A stretch of DNA of 47,153 bases from Sphingobacteriales bacterium. Lineage in GTDB: Bacteria > Bacteroidota > Bacteroidia > Sphingobacteriales > Sphingobacteriaceae. Where the stretch lies: positions 1 to 47,153 of the forward strand of contig CANNIS010000002.1 of NCBI GenBank assembly GCA_947505035.1, read 5' to 3'. Shown here one piece after another: positions 34,084 through 42,421 of the stretch (position 1 is the first letter of the stretch; each line of letters opens with the position of its first letter). Made by a program: the position numbers and the translations under genes. The notes under the pieces are model-generated. The model saw nothing but the letters and a program-made list of their open reading frames with translations, did no database searches and had not been told where the DNA came from.

Positions 34084-35319
34084 ATGGCTGAAGTAGTAAG
34101 AATGCCTAAAATGAGTGATACCATGACGGAAGGGGTATTAACTAAATGGCATAAAAAAGTTGGAGATAAAGTAAAATCTGGAGATTTGGTTGCAGAAGTG
34201 GAAACAGATAAAGCCACAATGGATTTCGAATCTTTTCAAGAAGGTACTATTTTATATATCGGAGTAGAAGAAGGAAAAGCAGTACCTGTTGATGCAATCA
34301 TTGCTGTACTAGGTAAAGAAGGAGAGGATTTTAAATCTTTACTTACCGAAAGCCCTGCAGCTGTAACAGCTGCACCGGTAGCAGCAGCAGCGCCTGCAGC
34401 AATTGTTGAAGCAAGTCCTGTAGCTCCCGTAGCTGCAGCACCAACGGTGATCAGCACATCTTCAGATGCGCGTGTAAAAGCTTCGCCACTTGCTAAAAAA
34501 ATTGCACAAGAAAAAGGAATTAATTTAAATCAAATTTCAGGGTCTGCCGAAAATGGACGCATCACAAAAAAAGATGTCGAAAACTTTAAAGGTGTAACAA
34601 GTATGCCAGCATTTGTTAGTGTAGAAAAATATACAGAAGTACCTGTTTCGCAAATGCGAAAAACCATTGCAAAAAGACTTTCTGAAAGTTTATTTACAGC
34701 GCCTCATTTTTATTTAAAAATGAATATCGAAATGAGTAGTGCAATGGAAGCAAGAAAAATTATCAATGATGTTGCTCCTGTAAAAATTTCTTTCAACGAC
34801 TTAGTTTTAAAAGCAGTTGCATTATCATTAAAACAACATCCAAAAGTAAATTCATCTTGGCTGGGTGATAAAATTAGATATAACGAACACGTTAACATAG
34901 GCGTTGCTGTTGCAGTTGAAGACGGTTTATTGGTTCCAGTAGTAAGATTTGCAGATGGTAAAGCATTGTCTCAAATTTCAACAGAAGTAAAAACTTTTGT
35001 TCAAAAAGCAAAAGATAAAAAATTACAACCTGCAGATTGGGAAGGCTCTACATTTACTATTTCTAATTTAGGCATGTTTGGTATCGATGATTTTACCGCC
35101 ATCATTAATACTCCCGATGCTTGTATTTTAGCAGTTGGTGGCATTCAAGAACAACCTGTTATAAAGAATGGACAAGTTGTTCCAGGAAATGTAATGAAGG
35201 TAACTTTGTCTTGCGACCATAGAGCGGTAGATGGTGCAACTGGTGCAGCATTTTTACAAACACTGAAACAATTTTTAGAAGAGCCCATGCGAATGCTGCT
35301 TCAATCAAATAATATTTAA
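34084..35319 (+). CDS. pdhC: Pyruvate dehydrogenase E2, dihydrolipoamide acetyltransferase
   Basis: The 411-residue protein has a single N-terminal lipoyl domain with the lipoylated lysine in ETDKATMDF (K43). An Ala/Pro-rich flexible linker spans about 92-125. The peripheral E1/E3-binding domain is RVKASPLAKKIAQEKGINLNQISG ... GRITKKDVENF. The catalytic acetyltransferase domain ends in SCDHRAVDGATGA (H379, D383). It moves the acetyl group to CoA and forms the core of the complex. It is co-transcribed with pdhA. E3 (lipoamide dehydrogenase) is not in the window. Confidence 0.95.
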   Translation: MAEVVRMPKMSDTMTEGVLTKWHKKVGDKVKSGDLVAEVETDKATMDFESFQEGTILYIGVEEGKAVPVDAIIAVLGKEGEDFKSLLTESPAAVTAAPVAAAAPAAIVEASPVAPVAAAPTVISTSSDARVKASPLAKKIAQEKGINLNQISGSAENGRITKKDVENFKGVTSMPAFVSVEKYTEVPVSQMRKTIAKRLSESLFTAPHFYLKMNIEMSSAMEARKIINDVAPVKISFNDLVLKAVALSLKQHPKVNSSWLGDKIRYNEHVNIGVAVAVEDGLLVPVVRFADGKALSQISTEVKTFVQKAKDKKLQPADWEGSTFTISNLGMFGIDDFTAIINTPDACILAVGGIQEQPVIKNGQVVPGNVMKVTLSCDHRAVDGATGAAFLQTLKQFLEEPMRMLLQSNNI

Positions 35320-35350
35320 AAAAAGGCGCTTAAATAAAGCGCCTTTTTTT
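35318..35350. terminator. Bidirectional terminator between pdhC and M20 amidohydrolase gene
   Basis: A perfect 14-bp stem (AAAAAAAGGCGCTT/AAGCGCCTTTTTTT) with a 5-nt loop lies between convergent stops and includes the A/T tracts. Confidence 0.92.
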
Positions 35351-36536
35351 ATGATTCTAAAAGTTTGATTGCAGCATAGGCCATCAGTCCGGGCCCAATG
35401 TTTAATGCACTTTCGTCGATATCAAAATTTGGTGTGTGTACAGATGCCGTAATTCCTTTTAATTCATTTCTTGTGCCTAACCTATAAAAGCAAGCGGGTA
35501 CTTCTTGAGAATAATAAGCAAAATCTTCTGCCGCCATCCAAATATCTAATGCTACTACTTGTTCTTTTCCTAAATATTCTTCCGCAGCAAGTCGGGTAAT
35601 ATTGGTCGTGTTTTCTTCATTTACTAAAAATGGATAACCATTTTTTATTTCTATATCACAGGTTCCGCCCATGCTTTGCGCAATGCCTTGTGCAATTTCT
35701 TGGATTTTTATTTTCGCAGCTGCGCGCCAATTTTCATCTAGCGTTCTAAAAGTACCTTCCATTTTTACTTCGTTTGGTATTATATTGGTTGCGCCGTTTG
35801 CAATGACTTTACCAATCGATAACACAGACGGAGTTTTAGGATCTGCAACTCTACTCACAACTTGTTGTAAGGCAATAATAATTTGCGCAGCAATAAGCAC
35901 AGGATCTATATTTAAATGCGGCATTGCTCCATGTCCTCCTTTACCTTTTACGGTAAAATAAAGTTCATCGGTAGAAGCCATGTATTTTCCATTTCTGAAT
36001 CCAACTTTTCCTACTTCAATCAAGGGCATTACATGTTGTCCTAAAATATGATGTGGCACTGGATTTTTTAATACTCCTTCTTTAATCAACACACTTGCAC
36101 CGCCAGGTAGTTTTTCTTCGGCAGGTTGAAATATAAATTTTATACTACCTGCAAAATCTGCTTTGCATTCGTTCAAAATTTTAATACAGGTAAGTAACGA
36201 AGCCGTATGCACATCATGTCCGCAGGCGTGCATTACACCCGAAACGGTAGATTTATATGGCTTATCACTGATTTCTTGAATGGGCAATGCATCAATATCT
36301 GCTCTTAAAGCAATCACTTTTTCCGATGTTGCTTTTTCGCCAGTTAATAATACTATTACTCCGGTGATTCCCATTATTTGAAATGGAATCCCCCAATTTG
36401 TTAATTGGCTTTGAATAAACTTGGAGGTTTCGAACTCTTCAAAAGACAATTCAGGGTTTGCATGAATATGTTCCCGATACTTTATCGTTTCTGATAAGTA
36501 ATCGGCCGTTAATTTTTTAATTTTTGAAATAAGCAT
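35349..36536 (-). CDS. M20 family amidohydrolase/metallopeptidase
   Basis: I use ATG 36536; the track starts two codons earlier at a TTG. The 395-residue protein resembles N-acyl-amino-acid amidohydrolases (HipO/AbgB type). Metal-binding segments are HACGHDVHTASLL and FQPAEEKLPGGASVLIKEG. A dimerisation domain contains GKGGHGAMPHLNIDPVLIA. The late histidine region is ITASVHTPNFDID. It would remove acyl or similar groups from amino-acid conjugates in the cytoplasm. It follows the SPOR gene by about 20 bases, so it is probably in the secA operon. Confidence 0.92.
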   Translation of the reverse strand: MLISKIKKLTADYLSETIKYREHIHANPELSFEEFETSKFIQSQLTNWGIPFQIMGITGVIVLLTGEKATSEKVIALRADIDALPIQEISDKPYKSTVSGVMHACGHDVHTASLLTCIKILNECKADFAGSIKFIFQPAEEKLPGGASVLIKEGVLKNPVPHHILGQHVMPLIEVGKVGFRNGKYMASTDELYFTVKGKGGHGAMPHLNIDPVLIAAQIIIALQQVVSRVADPKTPSVLSIGKVIANGATNIIPNEVKMEGTFRTLDENWRAAAKIKIQEIAQGIAQSMGGTCDIEIKNGYPFLVNEENTTNITRLAAEEYLGKEQVVALDIWMAAEDFAYYSQEVPACFYRLGTRNELKGITASVHTPNFDIDESALNIGPGLMAYAAIKLLES

Positions 36537-36558
36537 AAGCAATAAATATTAATTCAGT

Positions 36559-36942
36559 TTATTTAGGAAATGCAATATCATCTTTCACAATAAATACTGC
36601 AGGAAAATCTTTAAGAATTATTTTTTGAAAATTACCAGCTGTAATTCGGTTTCTAAAGTCACCCACTCTTAATTTAAAATAAGGCTGTTGATAAATCAAG
36701 TAAGCGCTGTAATCTCCATAAAGACTGGTAAATCTTGCTTTAATTTCGGCGGCTTCGTTTCTATTACCACCAAAATATAATTGTAATCGATAACCGGCTA
36801 TAACTGGCTTTTCTTTATCTAGTGCTGTTTTTTTATTTAATATTTCTTCCACTTTCGGATTCATATTTATTTTTACGAGGCCATGTTGTGCAAAAACGCC
36901 CTTAGAAAATAAAAGAAAGAAAATTAAATAAGCTAATTTCAT
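36559..36942 (-). CDS. Exported SPOR-domain-like protein
   Basis: The 127-residue protein has a signal peptide ([19 protein letters not shown]). A C-terminal SPOR-like domain follows (AGYRLQLYFGGNRNEAAEIKARF ... PYFKLRVGDFRNRITAGNF). SPOR domains bind denuded glycan strands of peptidoglycan, often at division sites. The ATG overlaps the secA stop by one base (TAATG), so it is translationally coupled to secA. Why it is paired with secA is not known. Confidence 0.85.
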   Translation of the reverse strand: MKLAYLIFFLLFSKGVFAQHGLVKINMNPKVEEILNKKTALDKEKPVIAGYRLQLYFGGNRNEAAEIKARFTSLYGDYSAYLIYQQPYFKLRVGDFRNRITAGNFQKIILKDFPAVFIVKDDIAFPK

Positions 36943-39900
36943 TATTGTGCATTTATACCATGGCAGCTTTTATATTTTTTACCACTACCACAAGGGCAAG
37001 GATCATTTCTTCCTATTTTTTGATCAACTCTAACTGGTTGCGCTTTTGGTGCCTCAGCTTGAAGATCAGCTCCAGCAGTATTGCTAGCAGTATAGTTTGG
37101 TTTACTTAGTTTTAATTTACTTAAGTCTGATTTTAATGGCGCCCTAGCTTCTTTTACTTCTTCTGCATTTGTTTGTGATGGAATACTTCCACGATAAATA
37201 AAACTCATCACGTCTTTATTCACTACAGAAATCATTTGTTTGAATAATTCAAAAGATTCAAACTTATAAATTAGTAAAGGGTCTTTTTGTTCGTACACCG
37301 CGTTTTGAACAGATTGTTTTAATTCATCCATTTCGCGTAAATGCTCTTTCCAAGCTTCGTCGATTAATGCGAGCGATATTGATCTTTCGAAATCTTTGAC
37401 TAGTTCTTTTCCTTTTGTATCAAATGCTTTTTTCAAATTACTGGTAATTTGAATTTGTTTCGAACCATCTGAAAAAGGAACCACGATATTTTCAATCGTT
37501 TGACCTTTGCTTTCGTAAATATCTTTTAACACCGGCATGGTGCTTTCTGCTAATCTATTTGATTTGCGTTTGTAGAAAGAAGTTAGCTCTTGATATAAAT
37601 CATCTGCAATTTCATTTGATTTCTTGTTTAAGAAATCATTTTCATTGATATTAATATCTGCAGAAAACAATCGAATAATTTCTAATCTAAATCCTTCGAA
37701 ATTTCTTTCGTCTTGATATTGTATGGTTAACTCTTCACACAAATCAACAATCATATCGTCTAAATCTACATCTAGTCTTTCGCCAAACAAGGCATTTAAT
37801 CTTTTCTTGTAAATTACTGTTCTTTGCGAATTCATTACATCATCGTATTCTAATAAACGCTTACGAATGCCGAAGTTATTTTCTTCTACTTTCATTTGTG
37901 CGCGCTCAATAGATTTTGTAATCATGGAATGTTGAATCACTTCTCCTTCTTCTAATCCCATTCTATCCATTAAAGAAGCAATTCTTTGTGAGCCAAACAT
38001 GCGCATCAAATCATCTTCTAGAGAAACAAAGAATTGCGTAGTTCCAGGATCGCCTTGTCTTCCAGCTCTACCTCTTAATTGCCTGTCAACACGTCTAGAT
38101 TCGTGTCTTTCGGTACCAATAATAGCTAAACCTCCAGCGTCTTTTACACCTGGGCCTAATTTTATATCTGTTCCCCTGCCGGCCATGTTAGTGGCAATGG
38201 TTACGGTTCCGGCTAAACCTGCTTCTGCAACAATGTCTGCTTCGCGTTGATGTAATTTTGCATTCAACACATTGTGTTTGATGCCGCGTAATTTTAACAT
38301 TCTACTTAATAGTTCAGAAATTTCAACAGATGTTGTACCTACTAGCACGGGTCTTAAGTTTGCAGTTAAAGAAACAATTTCTTCTACAACGGCATTGTAT
38401 TTTTCTCTCTTGGTTTTATAAACTTTGTCTTCGCTATCTTTTCTAGCAATATTTCTATTGGTAGGAATTTCAATTACATCTAATTTATAAATTTCCCAAA
38501 ACTCACCAGATTCTGTTGTGGCGGTTCCGGTCATACCACAAAGTTTGTGGTACATTCTAAAATAATTCTGAAGGGTAATGGTCGCAAACGTTTGAGTGGC
38601 ATCTTCTACTTTTACGTTTTCTTTTGCTTCAATGGCTTGGTGAAGTCCGTCTGAGTAACGGCGACCTTCCATGATACGGCCTGTTTGCTCATCTACAATT
38701 TTAATTTTTCCACCATCAATTATATATTCAATATCTTTTTCGAAAAGGGTATAGGCTTTTAATAATTGATTAACAGAATGAATACGCTCCGATTTGATAG
38801 AGAAGTCGCGCATCAATTCATCTTTTCGTGTAATTTTTTCGGTATCGTTTAAAGTGGATTTTTCTAATTCTGCTAACTCGCTGCCAACATCTGGCAAAAT
38901 AAAGAAACTGGTATCTTCTCCGCTAGCTGTAATTAATTCAATTCCTTTTTCTGTTAACTCAATCGAATTATTTTTTTCATCAATCACAAAGAATAATTCG
39001 GCATCCACTTTTACCATTTCTTTTTGTTGATCTTGCATGTAAAAGTTTTCCGTTTTGGTGAGAATCTGTTTGTTCCCCGTTTCACTTAAAAACTTAATGA
39101 GTGCTTTACCTTTTGGTAAACCTCTATAACATCTTAACAATGCCAATCCGCCTTGCTCCGTTTTGTTTTCTGCAATTAATTTTTTTGCTTCTTGAATGGC
39201 GGTATTGATATAGCTTTTCTGTGCGTTTACCAACCTTTCAATTCTAGGTTTCAAATCGTAAAATTCGTGTTCGTTACCTCTTGGAATTGGCCCCGAAATA
39301 ATTAAGGGCGTTCTTGCATCATCAATTAATACAGAGTCAACCTCGTCTACCATGGCAAAGTGTAATTTTCTTTGCACTAATTCTTCTGGCGATCTCGCCA
39401 TGTTATCTCTTAAGTAGTCGAAGCCAAATTCGTTATTGGTACCAAATGTAATATCTGCTTGGTATGCCTTTCTTCTTTCTTCCGAATTGGGTTGGTGTTT
39501 ATCGATGCAATCTACGCTAATGCCATGGAACTCATAAATTGGTCCCATCCATTCACTGTCACGTCTTGCCAAATAATCATTCACGGTTACAATATGAACA
39601 CCTTTACCTGCTAATGCATTTAAATAGGCTGGTAAAGTGGCTACTAAAGTTTTTCCTTCTCCCGTTCCCATTTCAGAAATTTTTCCTTGATGTAAAACAA
39701 TACCACCAATAATTTGCACATCATAATGCACCATGTCCCATGTCATTGGGTTGCCGGCTGCTATCCAAGTGCTGTGGTGTTTAGCTTTATCTCCAATTAT
39801 TTCTACACTTCCTTTTGCTGCTGCTAAATCTTTATCCATTGCAGTTGCAGTTACTTCAATGAATTTATTTGTAGAAAATCTGCGAGCAGTTTCTTTAACA

Positions 39901-40253
39901 ACTGCAAAAGCGGTAGGTAGAATTGCTAATAAAACTTCTTCTATTAATTTATTTTCTTCTTTTTCTAAAACATCAATGCTATCATATAACGAAACCTTTT
40001 CAGACATCTCCATTTCTGTTTCGCTTTCTATCCGCATTTTTATAGCAGCAATTTCTGAAGAGATACTCGTGATATGATTTTGAATTTGCGTTCTAAATCC
40101 AGTAGTATAATTCCTCAATTCATCATTGTTGATTGTTTGAATTTGTTCAAATGCTATTTTTGCTTGATCTAAAAGAGGGGTGATTTCTTTAATATCTCTT
40201 CCCGATTTACTTCCGAAAATTTTTGATACAAAAGAGTTGATGATATTTGACAT
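36942..40253 (-). CDS. secA: Preprotein translocase ATPase SecA
   Basis: The 1103-residue protein is about 200 residues longer than E. coli SecA. The Walker A region is [15 protein letters not shown], and the Walker B/DEAD-like region is [21 protein letters not shown]. Later motifs include [27 protein letters not shown] and [15 protein letters not shown] zinc-binding tail has C1086, C1088, C1097 and H1098 ([14 protein letters not shown]). The extra length includes an insertion around residues 330-470 after IPRGNEHEF, seen in my recollection of other Bacteroidota SecA proteins. It drives export of all Sec clients, including the T9SS cargo here. An inverted repeat overlaps its promoter candidate. 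Confidence 0.97.
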   Translation of the reverse strand: MSNIINSFVSKIFGSKSGRDIKEITPLLDQAKIAFEQIQTINNDELRNYTTGFRTQIQNHITSISSEIAAIKMRIESETEMEMSEKVSLYDSIDVLEKEENKLIEEVLLAILPTAFAVVKETARRFSTNKFIEVTATAMDKDLAAAKGSVEIIGDKAKHHSTWIAAGNPMTWDMVHYDVQIIGGIVLHQGKISEMGTGEGKTLVATLPAYLNALAGKGVHIVTVNDYLARRDSEWMGPIYEFHGISVDCIDKHQPNSEERRKAYQADITFGTNNEFGFDYLRDNMARSPEELVQRKLHFAMVDEVDSVLIDDARTPLIISGPIPRGNEHEFYDLKPRIERLVNAQKSYINTAIQEAKKLIAENKTEQGGLALLRCYRGLPKGKALIKFLSETGNKQILTKTENFYMQDQQKEMVKVDAELFFVIDEKNNSIELTEKGIELITASGEDTSFFILPDVGSELAELEKSTLNDTEKITRKDELMRDFSIKSERIHSVNQLLKAYTLFEKDIEYIIDGGKIKIVDEQTGRIMEGRRYSDGLHQAIEAKENVKVEDATQTFATITLQNYFRMYHKLCGMTGTATTESGEFWEIYKLDVIEIPTNRNIARKDSEDKVYKTKREKYNAVVEEIVSLTANLRPVLVGTTSVEISELLSRMLKLRGIKHNVLNAKLHQREADIVAEAGLAGTVTIATNMAGRGTDIKLGPGVKDAGGLAIIGTERHESRRVDRQLRGRAGRQGDPGTTQFFVSLEDDLMRMFGSQRIASLMDRMGLEEGEVIQHSMITKSIERAQMKVEENNFGIRKRLLEYDDVMNSQRTVIYKKRLNALFGERLDVDLDDMIVDLCEELTIQYQDERNFEGFRLEIIRLFSADININENDFLNKKSNEIADDLYQELTSFYKRKSNRLAESTMPVLKDIYESKGQTIENIVVPFSDGSKQIQITSNLKKAFDTKGKELVKDFERSISLALIDEAWKEHLREMDELKQSVQNAVYEQKDPLLIYKFESFELFKQMISVVNKDVMSFIYRGSIPSQTNAEEVKEARAPLKSDLSKLKLSKPNYTASNTAGADLQAEAPKAQPVRVDQKIGRNDPCPCGSGKKYKSCHGINAQ

Positions 40254-40316
40254 AAATTTATTTTAAGATTCTTTGTTCTTTTACCAAAAACGTTGCCATT
40301 CACAAATAATAGACAG

Positions 40317-40336
40317 TTTGGCATATGAATGCCAAA
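40317..40336. repeat. Inverted repeat TTTGGCAT-atga-ATGCCAAA at the secA promoter
   Basis: Two perfect 8-bp arms with a 4-base spacer lie upstream of secA, overlapping the -7 candidate and predicted start of transcription. A second, mutually exclusive hairpin is possible on the plus strand (AATGCC 40328-40333 with GGCATT 40351-40356, then T's). Confidence 0.55.
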
Positions 40337-40340
40337 AATA
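40333..40340 (-). promoter_or_regulatory. -7 box candidate for secA
   Basis: The minus strand reads TATTTTTG, an exact TAnnTTTG match, 80 bases before the secA ATG. There is no clear -33 element. Confidence 0.35.
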
Positions 40341-40429
40341 CTACATATTAGGCATTTTTTGATAGAAAAAGGGATTAATTTCTGCTAAAAAAAACGCTTT
40401 AATTTTCTATTTTTACAAAAAAATAAAGC

Positions 40430-41713
40430 ATGAATATTTTATTATTAGGCTCTGGTGGTAGAGAATCGGCATTTGCAATGAAATTGGCCCAAAGTAAAGA
40501 TTGTGAAAAGTTATTGATTGCACCTGGAAATGCAGGTACCGTTGCTTTTGGTACCAATGTCAATATTGCGATGAACGACTTTGCGGCGATTAAAACACTT
40601 TGTATAGCAGAAGATATAAATTTAGTATTGGTTGGACCAGAAGACCCATTAGTAAACGGCATTGTAGATTTCTTTTCTGATGACGAAGATTTACTTCATA
40701 TTCCAGTAATTGGACCATCAAAAGAAGGGGCACAATTAGAAGGAAGTAAAGACTTTTCTAAAAGATTTATGCAGCGTCACCAAATTCCAACTGCCGCTTA
40801 CGAAACATTTACCAAAGAAGAATTACCCAAAGGAATCGCTTATTTAGAAAATCACTCTTTGCCAATTGTCTTAAAAGCCGATGGTTTGGCAGCTGGGAAA
40901 GGTGTATTAATTTGCAATTCGGTGGCCGAAGCCAAATTGGAATTAACTGCGATGCTTGCCGATGCTAAATTTGGAGCAGCAAGTCAAAAGGTAGTGGTGG
41001 AAGAATTTTTAGACGGCATTGAACTTTCCGTTTTTATATTAACCGACGGACATTCTTATGTGATCTTGCCCTCTGCCAAAGATTATAAAAGAATTGGAGA
41101 AGGAGATACAGGTTTAAATACAGGAGGCATGGGTTCTATTTCTCCAGTTCCATTTGCTGACGAAACTTTTATGCAAAAAGTGGAAGACAACATTGTTATT
41201 CCAAGCGTAGAAGGACTAGCAAAAGAAGACATAGATTATAAAGGATTTTTATTTGTTGGTTTGATGAATGTAAAGGGTGAACCAATGGTAATTGAATATA
41301 ATGTAAGAATGGGTGATCCAGAAACGGAAAGTGTTATTGCAAGAATTCAAAATGATTTCTTATCAATAATGAATGCTGTTGCAGAGGAGAGATTAGATAC
41401 CATAAAATTACAAATAGACCCAAGACACGCAGCTACAGTGATGTTGGTGGCAGGTGGTTATCCGGGTGATTATGAAAAAGGCCAAGAAATTTCGAGCCTC
41501 GAACCCATGGAAGATGCATTTATTTTTCATGCGGGCACTCAATTTGCGAATGATAAAATTGTAACAAATGGCGGAAGGGTAATTGCAGTAACGGCACTAG
41601 ACTTAAATCCCGAAGTTGCATTAGCGAATGCAAATGCTTTAGCAAATCAAATTCAATTCGAAGGCAAATATTTTAGAACAGACATTGGCAAAGATTTAAC
41701 AAAATTTAGATAA
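40430..41713 (+). CDS. purD: Phosphoribosylamine-glycine ligase
   Basis: The 427-residue ATP-grasp enzyme makes glycinamide ribonucleotide, the second step of purine synthesis. The N-terminal MNILLLGSGGRESAFAMKLAQS and GPEDPLVNGIVDFF are typical. The ATP-grasp region includes LKADGLAAGKGVLI and the signature IEYNVRMGDPETE. It heads a short operon with a 50-residue membrane protein and ridA, each separated by 4 bases. It is divergent from secA. Confidence 0.97.
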   Translation: MNILLLGSGGRESAFAMKLAQSKDCEKLLIAPGNAGTVAFGTNVNIAMNDFAAIKTLCIAEDINLVLVGPEDPLVNGIVDFFSDDEDLLHIPVIGPSKEGAQLEGSKDFSKRFMQRHQIPTAAYETFTKEELPKGIAYLENHSLPIVLKADGLAAGKGVLICNSVAEAKLELTAMLADAKFGAASQKVVVEEFLDGIELSVFILTDGHSYVILPSAKDYKRIGEGDTGLNTGGMGSISPVPFADETFMQKVEDNIVIPSVEGLAKEDIDYKGFLFVGLMNVKGEPMVIEYNVRMGDPETESVIARIQNDFLSIMNAVAEERLDTIKLQIDPRHAATVMLVAGGYPGDYEKGQEISSLEPMEDAFIFHAGTQFANDKIVTNGGRVIAVTALDLNPEVALANANALANQIQFEGKYFRTDIGKDLTKFR

Positions 41714-41717
41714 ACAT

Positions 41718-41870
41718 ATGAATCAATTTTTAGGATATTTTTTCAGGAAAAAAGATGACACTCGTCCAAATAATTTCAATTTAAAGGCGATGCATTTTAT
41801 CAATAAATTAAGCATACTGATGTTTATCATTGGTTTATTAATTTATATTATCAAGAAATTTTCAGCTTAG
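41718..41870 (+). CDS. 50-residue single-pass membrane protein (DUF6728-like)
   Basis: This small ORF is not in the supplied track. It starts 4 bases after the purD stop and ends 4 bases before the ridA ATG. The N-terminal half is basic and aromatic (MNQFLGYFFRKKDDTRPNNF), with NLKAMHFINKLS next. One membrane helix follows (about 32-45, ILMFIIGLLIYII) with a KK tail. The YFFRKKD...RPxNFNLxAMHFINKLS pattern matches what I recall of the Bacteroidota family DUF6728, whose function is unknown. The tight spacing on both sides supports its being a real gene. Confidence 0.78.
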   Translation: MNQFLGYFFRKKDDTRPNNFNLKAMHFINKLSILMFIIGLLIYIIKKFSA

Positions 41871-41874
41871 TGAT

Positions 41875-42261
41875 ATGAAAAAAATAATGAATACCAACGA
41901 AGCACCTGCACCAATTGGCCCATATAATCAAGCTGTGCAGGCAGCTGGCATGTTATTTGTTTCCGGACAGATTGCCATAAATCCGGAAAACGGACAATTG
42001 CTAGCCGGCGATATTACCATCGAAACCTATCAAGTAATGGCCAATTTAAAAGCCATTTTAAAAGAAGCGGGCCTCGACTTTTCGGATGTAGTGAAAACAA
42101 GTATTTTTTTGTCAGACATGGCACATTTTGTACAAGTAAATGAGATATATCAAAAATATTTTGATGGCGAATATCCAGCTAGAGAAACAGTTGCAGTATT
42201 AGGATTACCTAGAAATGTCAATGTGGAAATCTCTATGATTGCAGCCATTAGGAATTCTTAA
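41875..42261 (+). CDS. ridA: RidA family enamine/imine deaminase
   Basis: The 128-residue trimeric protein hydrolyses reactive enamines and imines formed by PLP enzymes, such as 2-aminoacrylate. The substrate-binding arginine is R103 in YPARETVAVLGLP. APAPIGPYNQAVQAAGMLFVSGQI is a family hallmark. Translation could start at M1 or M5; M5 (MNTNEAPAPIGPY) matches the usual N-terminus. It is third in the purD operon. The TPP riboswitch of the next gene begins about 24 bases after its stop. Confidence 0.94.
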   Translation: MKKIMNTNEAPAPIGPYNQAVQAAGMLFVSGQIAINPENGQLLAGDITIETYQVMANLKAILKEAGLDFSDVVKTSIFLSDMAHFVQVNEIYQKYFDGEYPARETVAVLGLPRNVNVEISMIAAIRNS

Positions 42262-42284
42262 ATATAATTACTTACCTTTATATT

Positions 42285-42362
42285 TCTCACGGGGGTGGCA
42301 TGAAAATGTCTGAGATTATACCCATTGAACCTGATCTGGATAATGCCAGCGAAGGGAAGAGG
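42285..42362 (+). promoter_or_regulatory. TPP riboswitch (THI box) aptamer
   Basis: The conserved TPP aptamer elements occur in order: GGGGTG (42292-42297), CTGAGA (42310-42315), ACCC (42320-42323), then ACCTGATCTGG (42329-42339) and TAATGCCAGCG with AGGGAAG. A short P1 is possible between TCTC (42285-42288) and GAGG (42359-42362). It precedes a TonB-dependent receptor, so the receptor should be made when thiamine diphosphate is scarce. Confidence 0.96.
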
Positions 42363-42363
42363 C

Positions 42364-42408
42364 ATAAAACTATTTACTAATTAGCACCCCGGCTATTTAG
42401 GGTTTTAT
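42364..42408 (+). promoter_or_regulatory. Candidate expression-platform hairpin of the TPP riboswitch
   Basis: ATAAAAC (42364-42370) pairs with GTTTTAT (42402-42408). An inner stem CTAA-t-TAGC/GGCTA-t-TTAG has the loop ACCCCG. The stem is followed by A's, not U's, so it is not a terminator. CACCCC (42385-42390) could instead pair with the aptamer's GGGGTG. A translational switch is the likelier mode, by inference. Confidence 0.4.
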
Positions 42409-42421
42409 AAAAAAAATAAAA

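Noticed and set aside
40328-40356. Plus-strand terminator AATGCC/GGCATT before purD
   Set aside because: The 17-base loop is long and no plus-strand gene precedes it; noted only as an alternative structure in the secA/purD gap.
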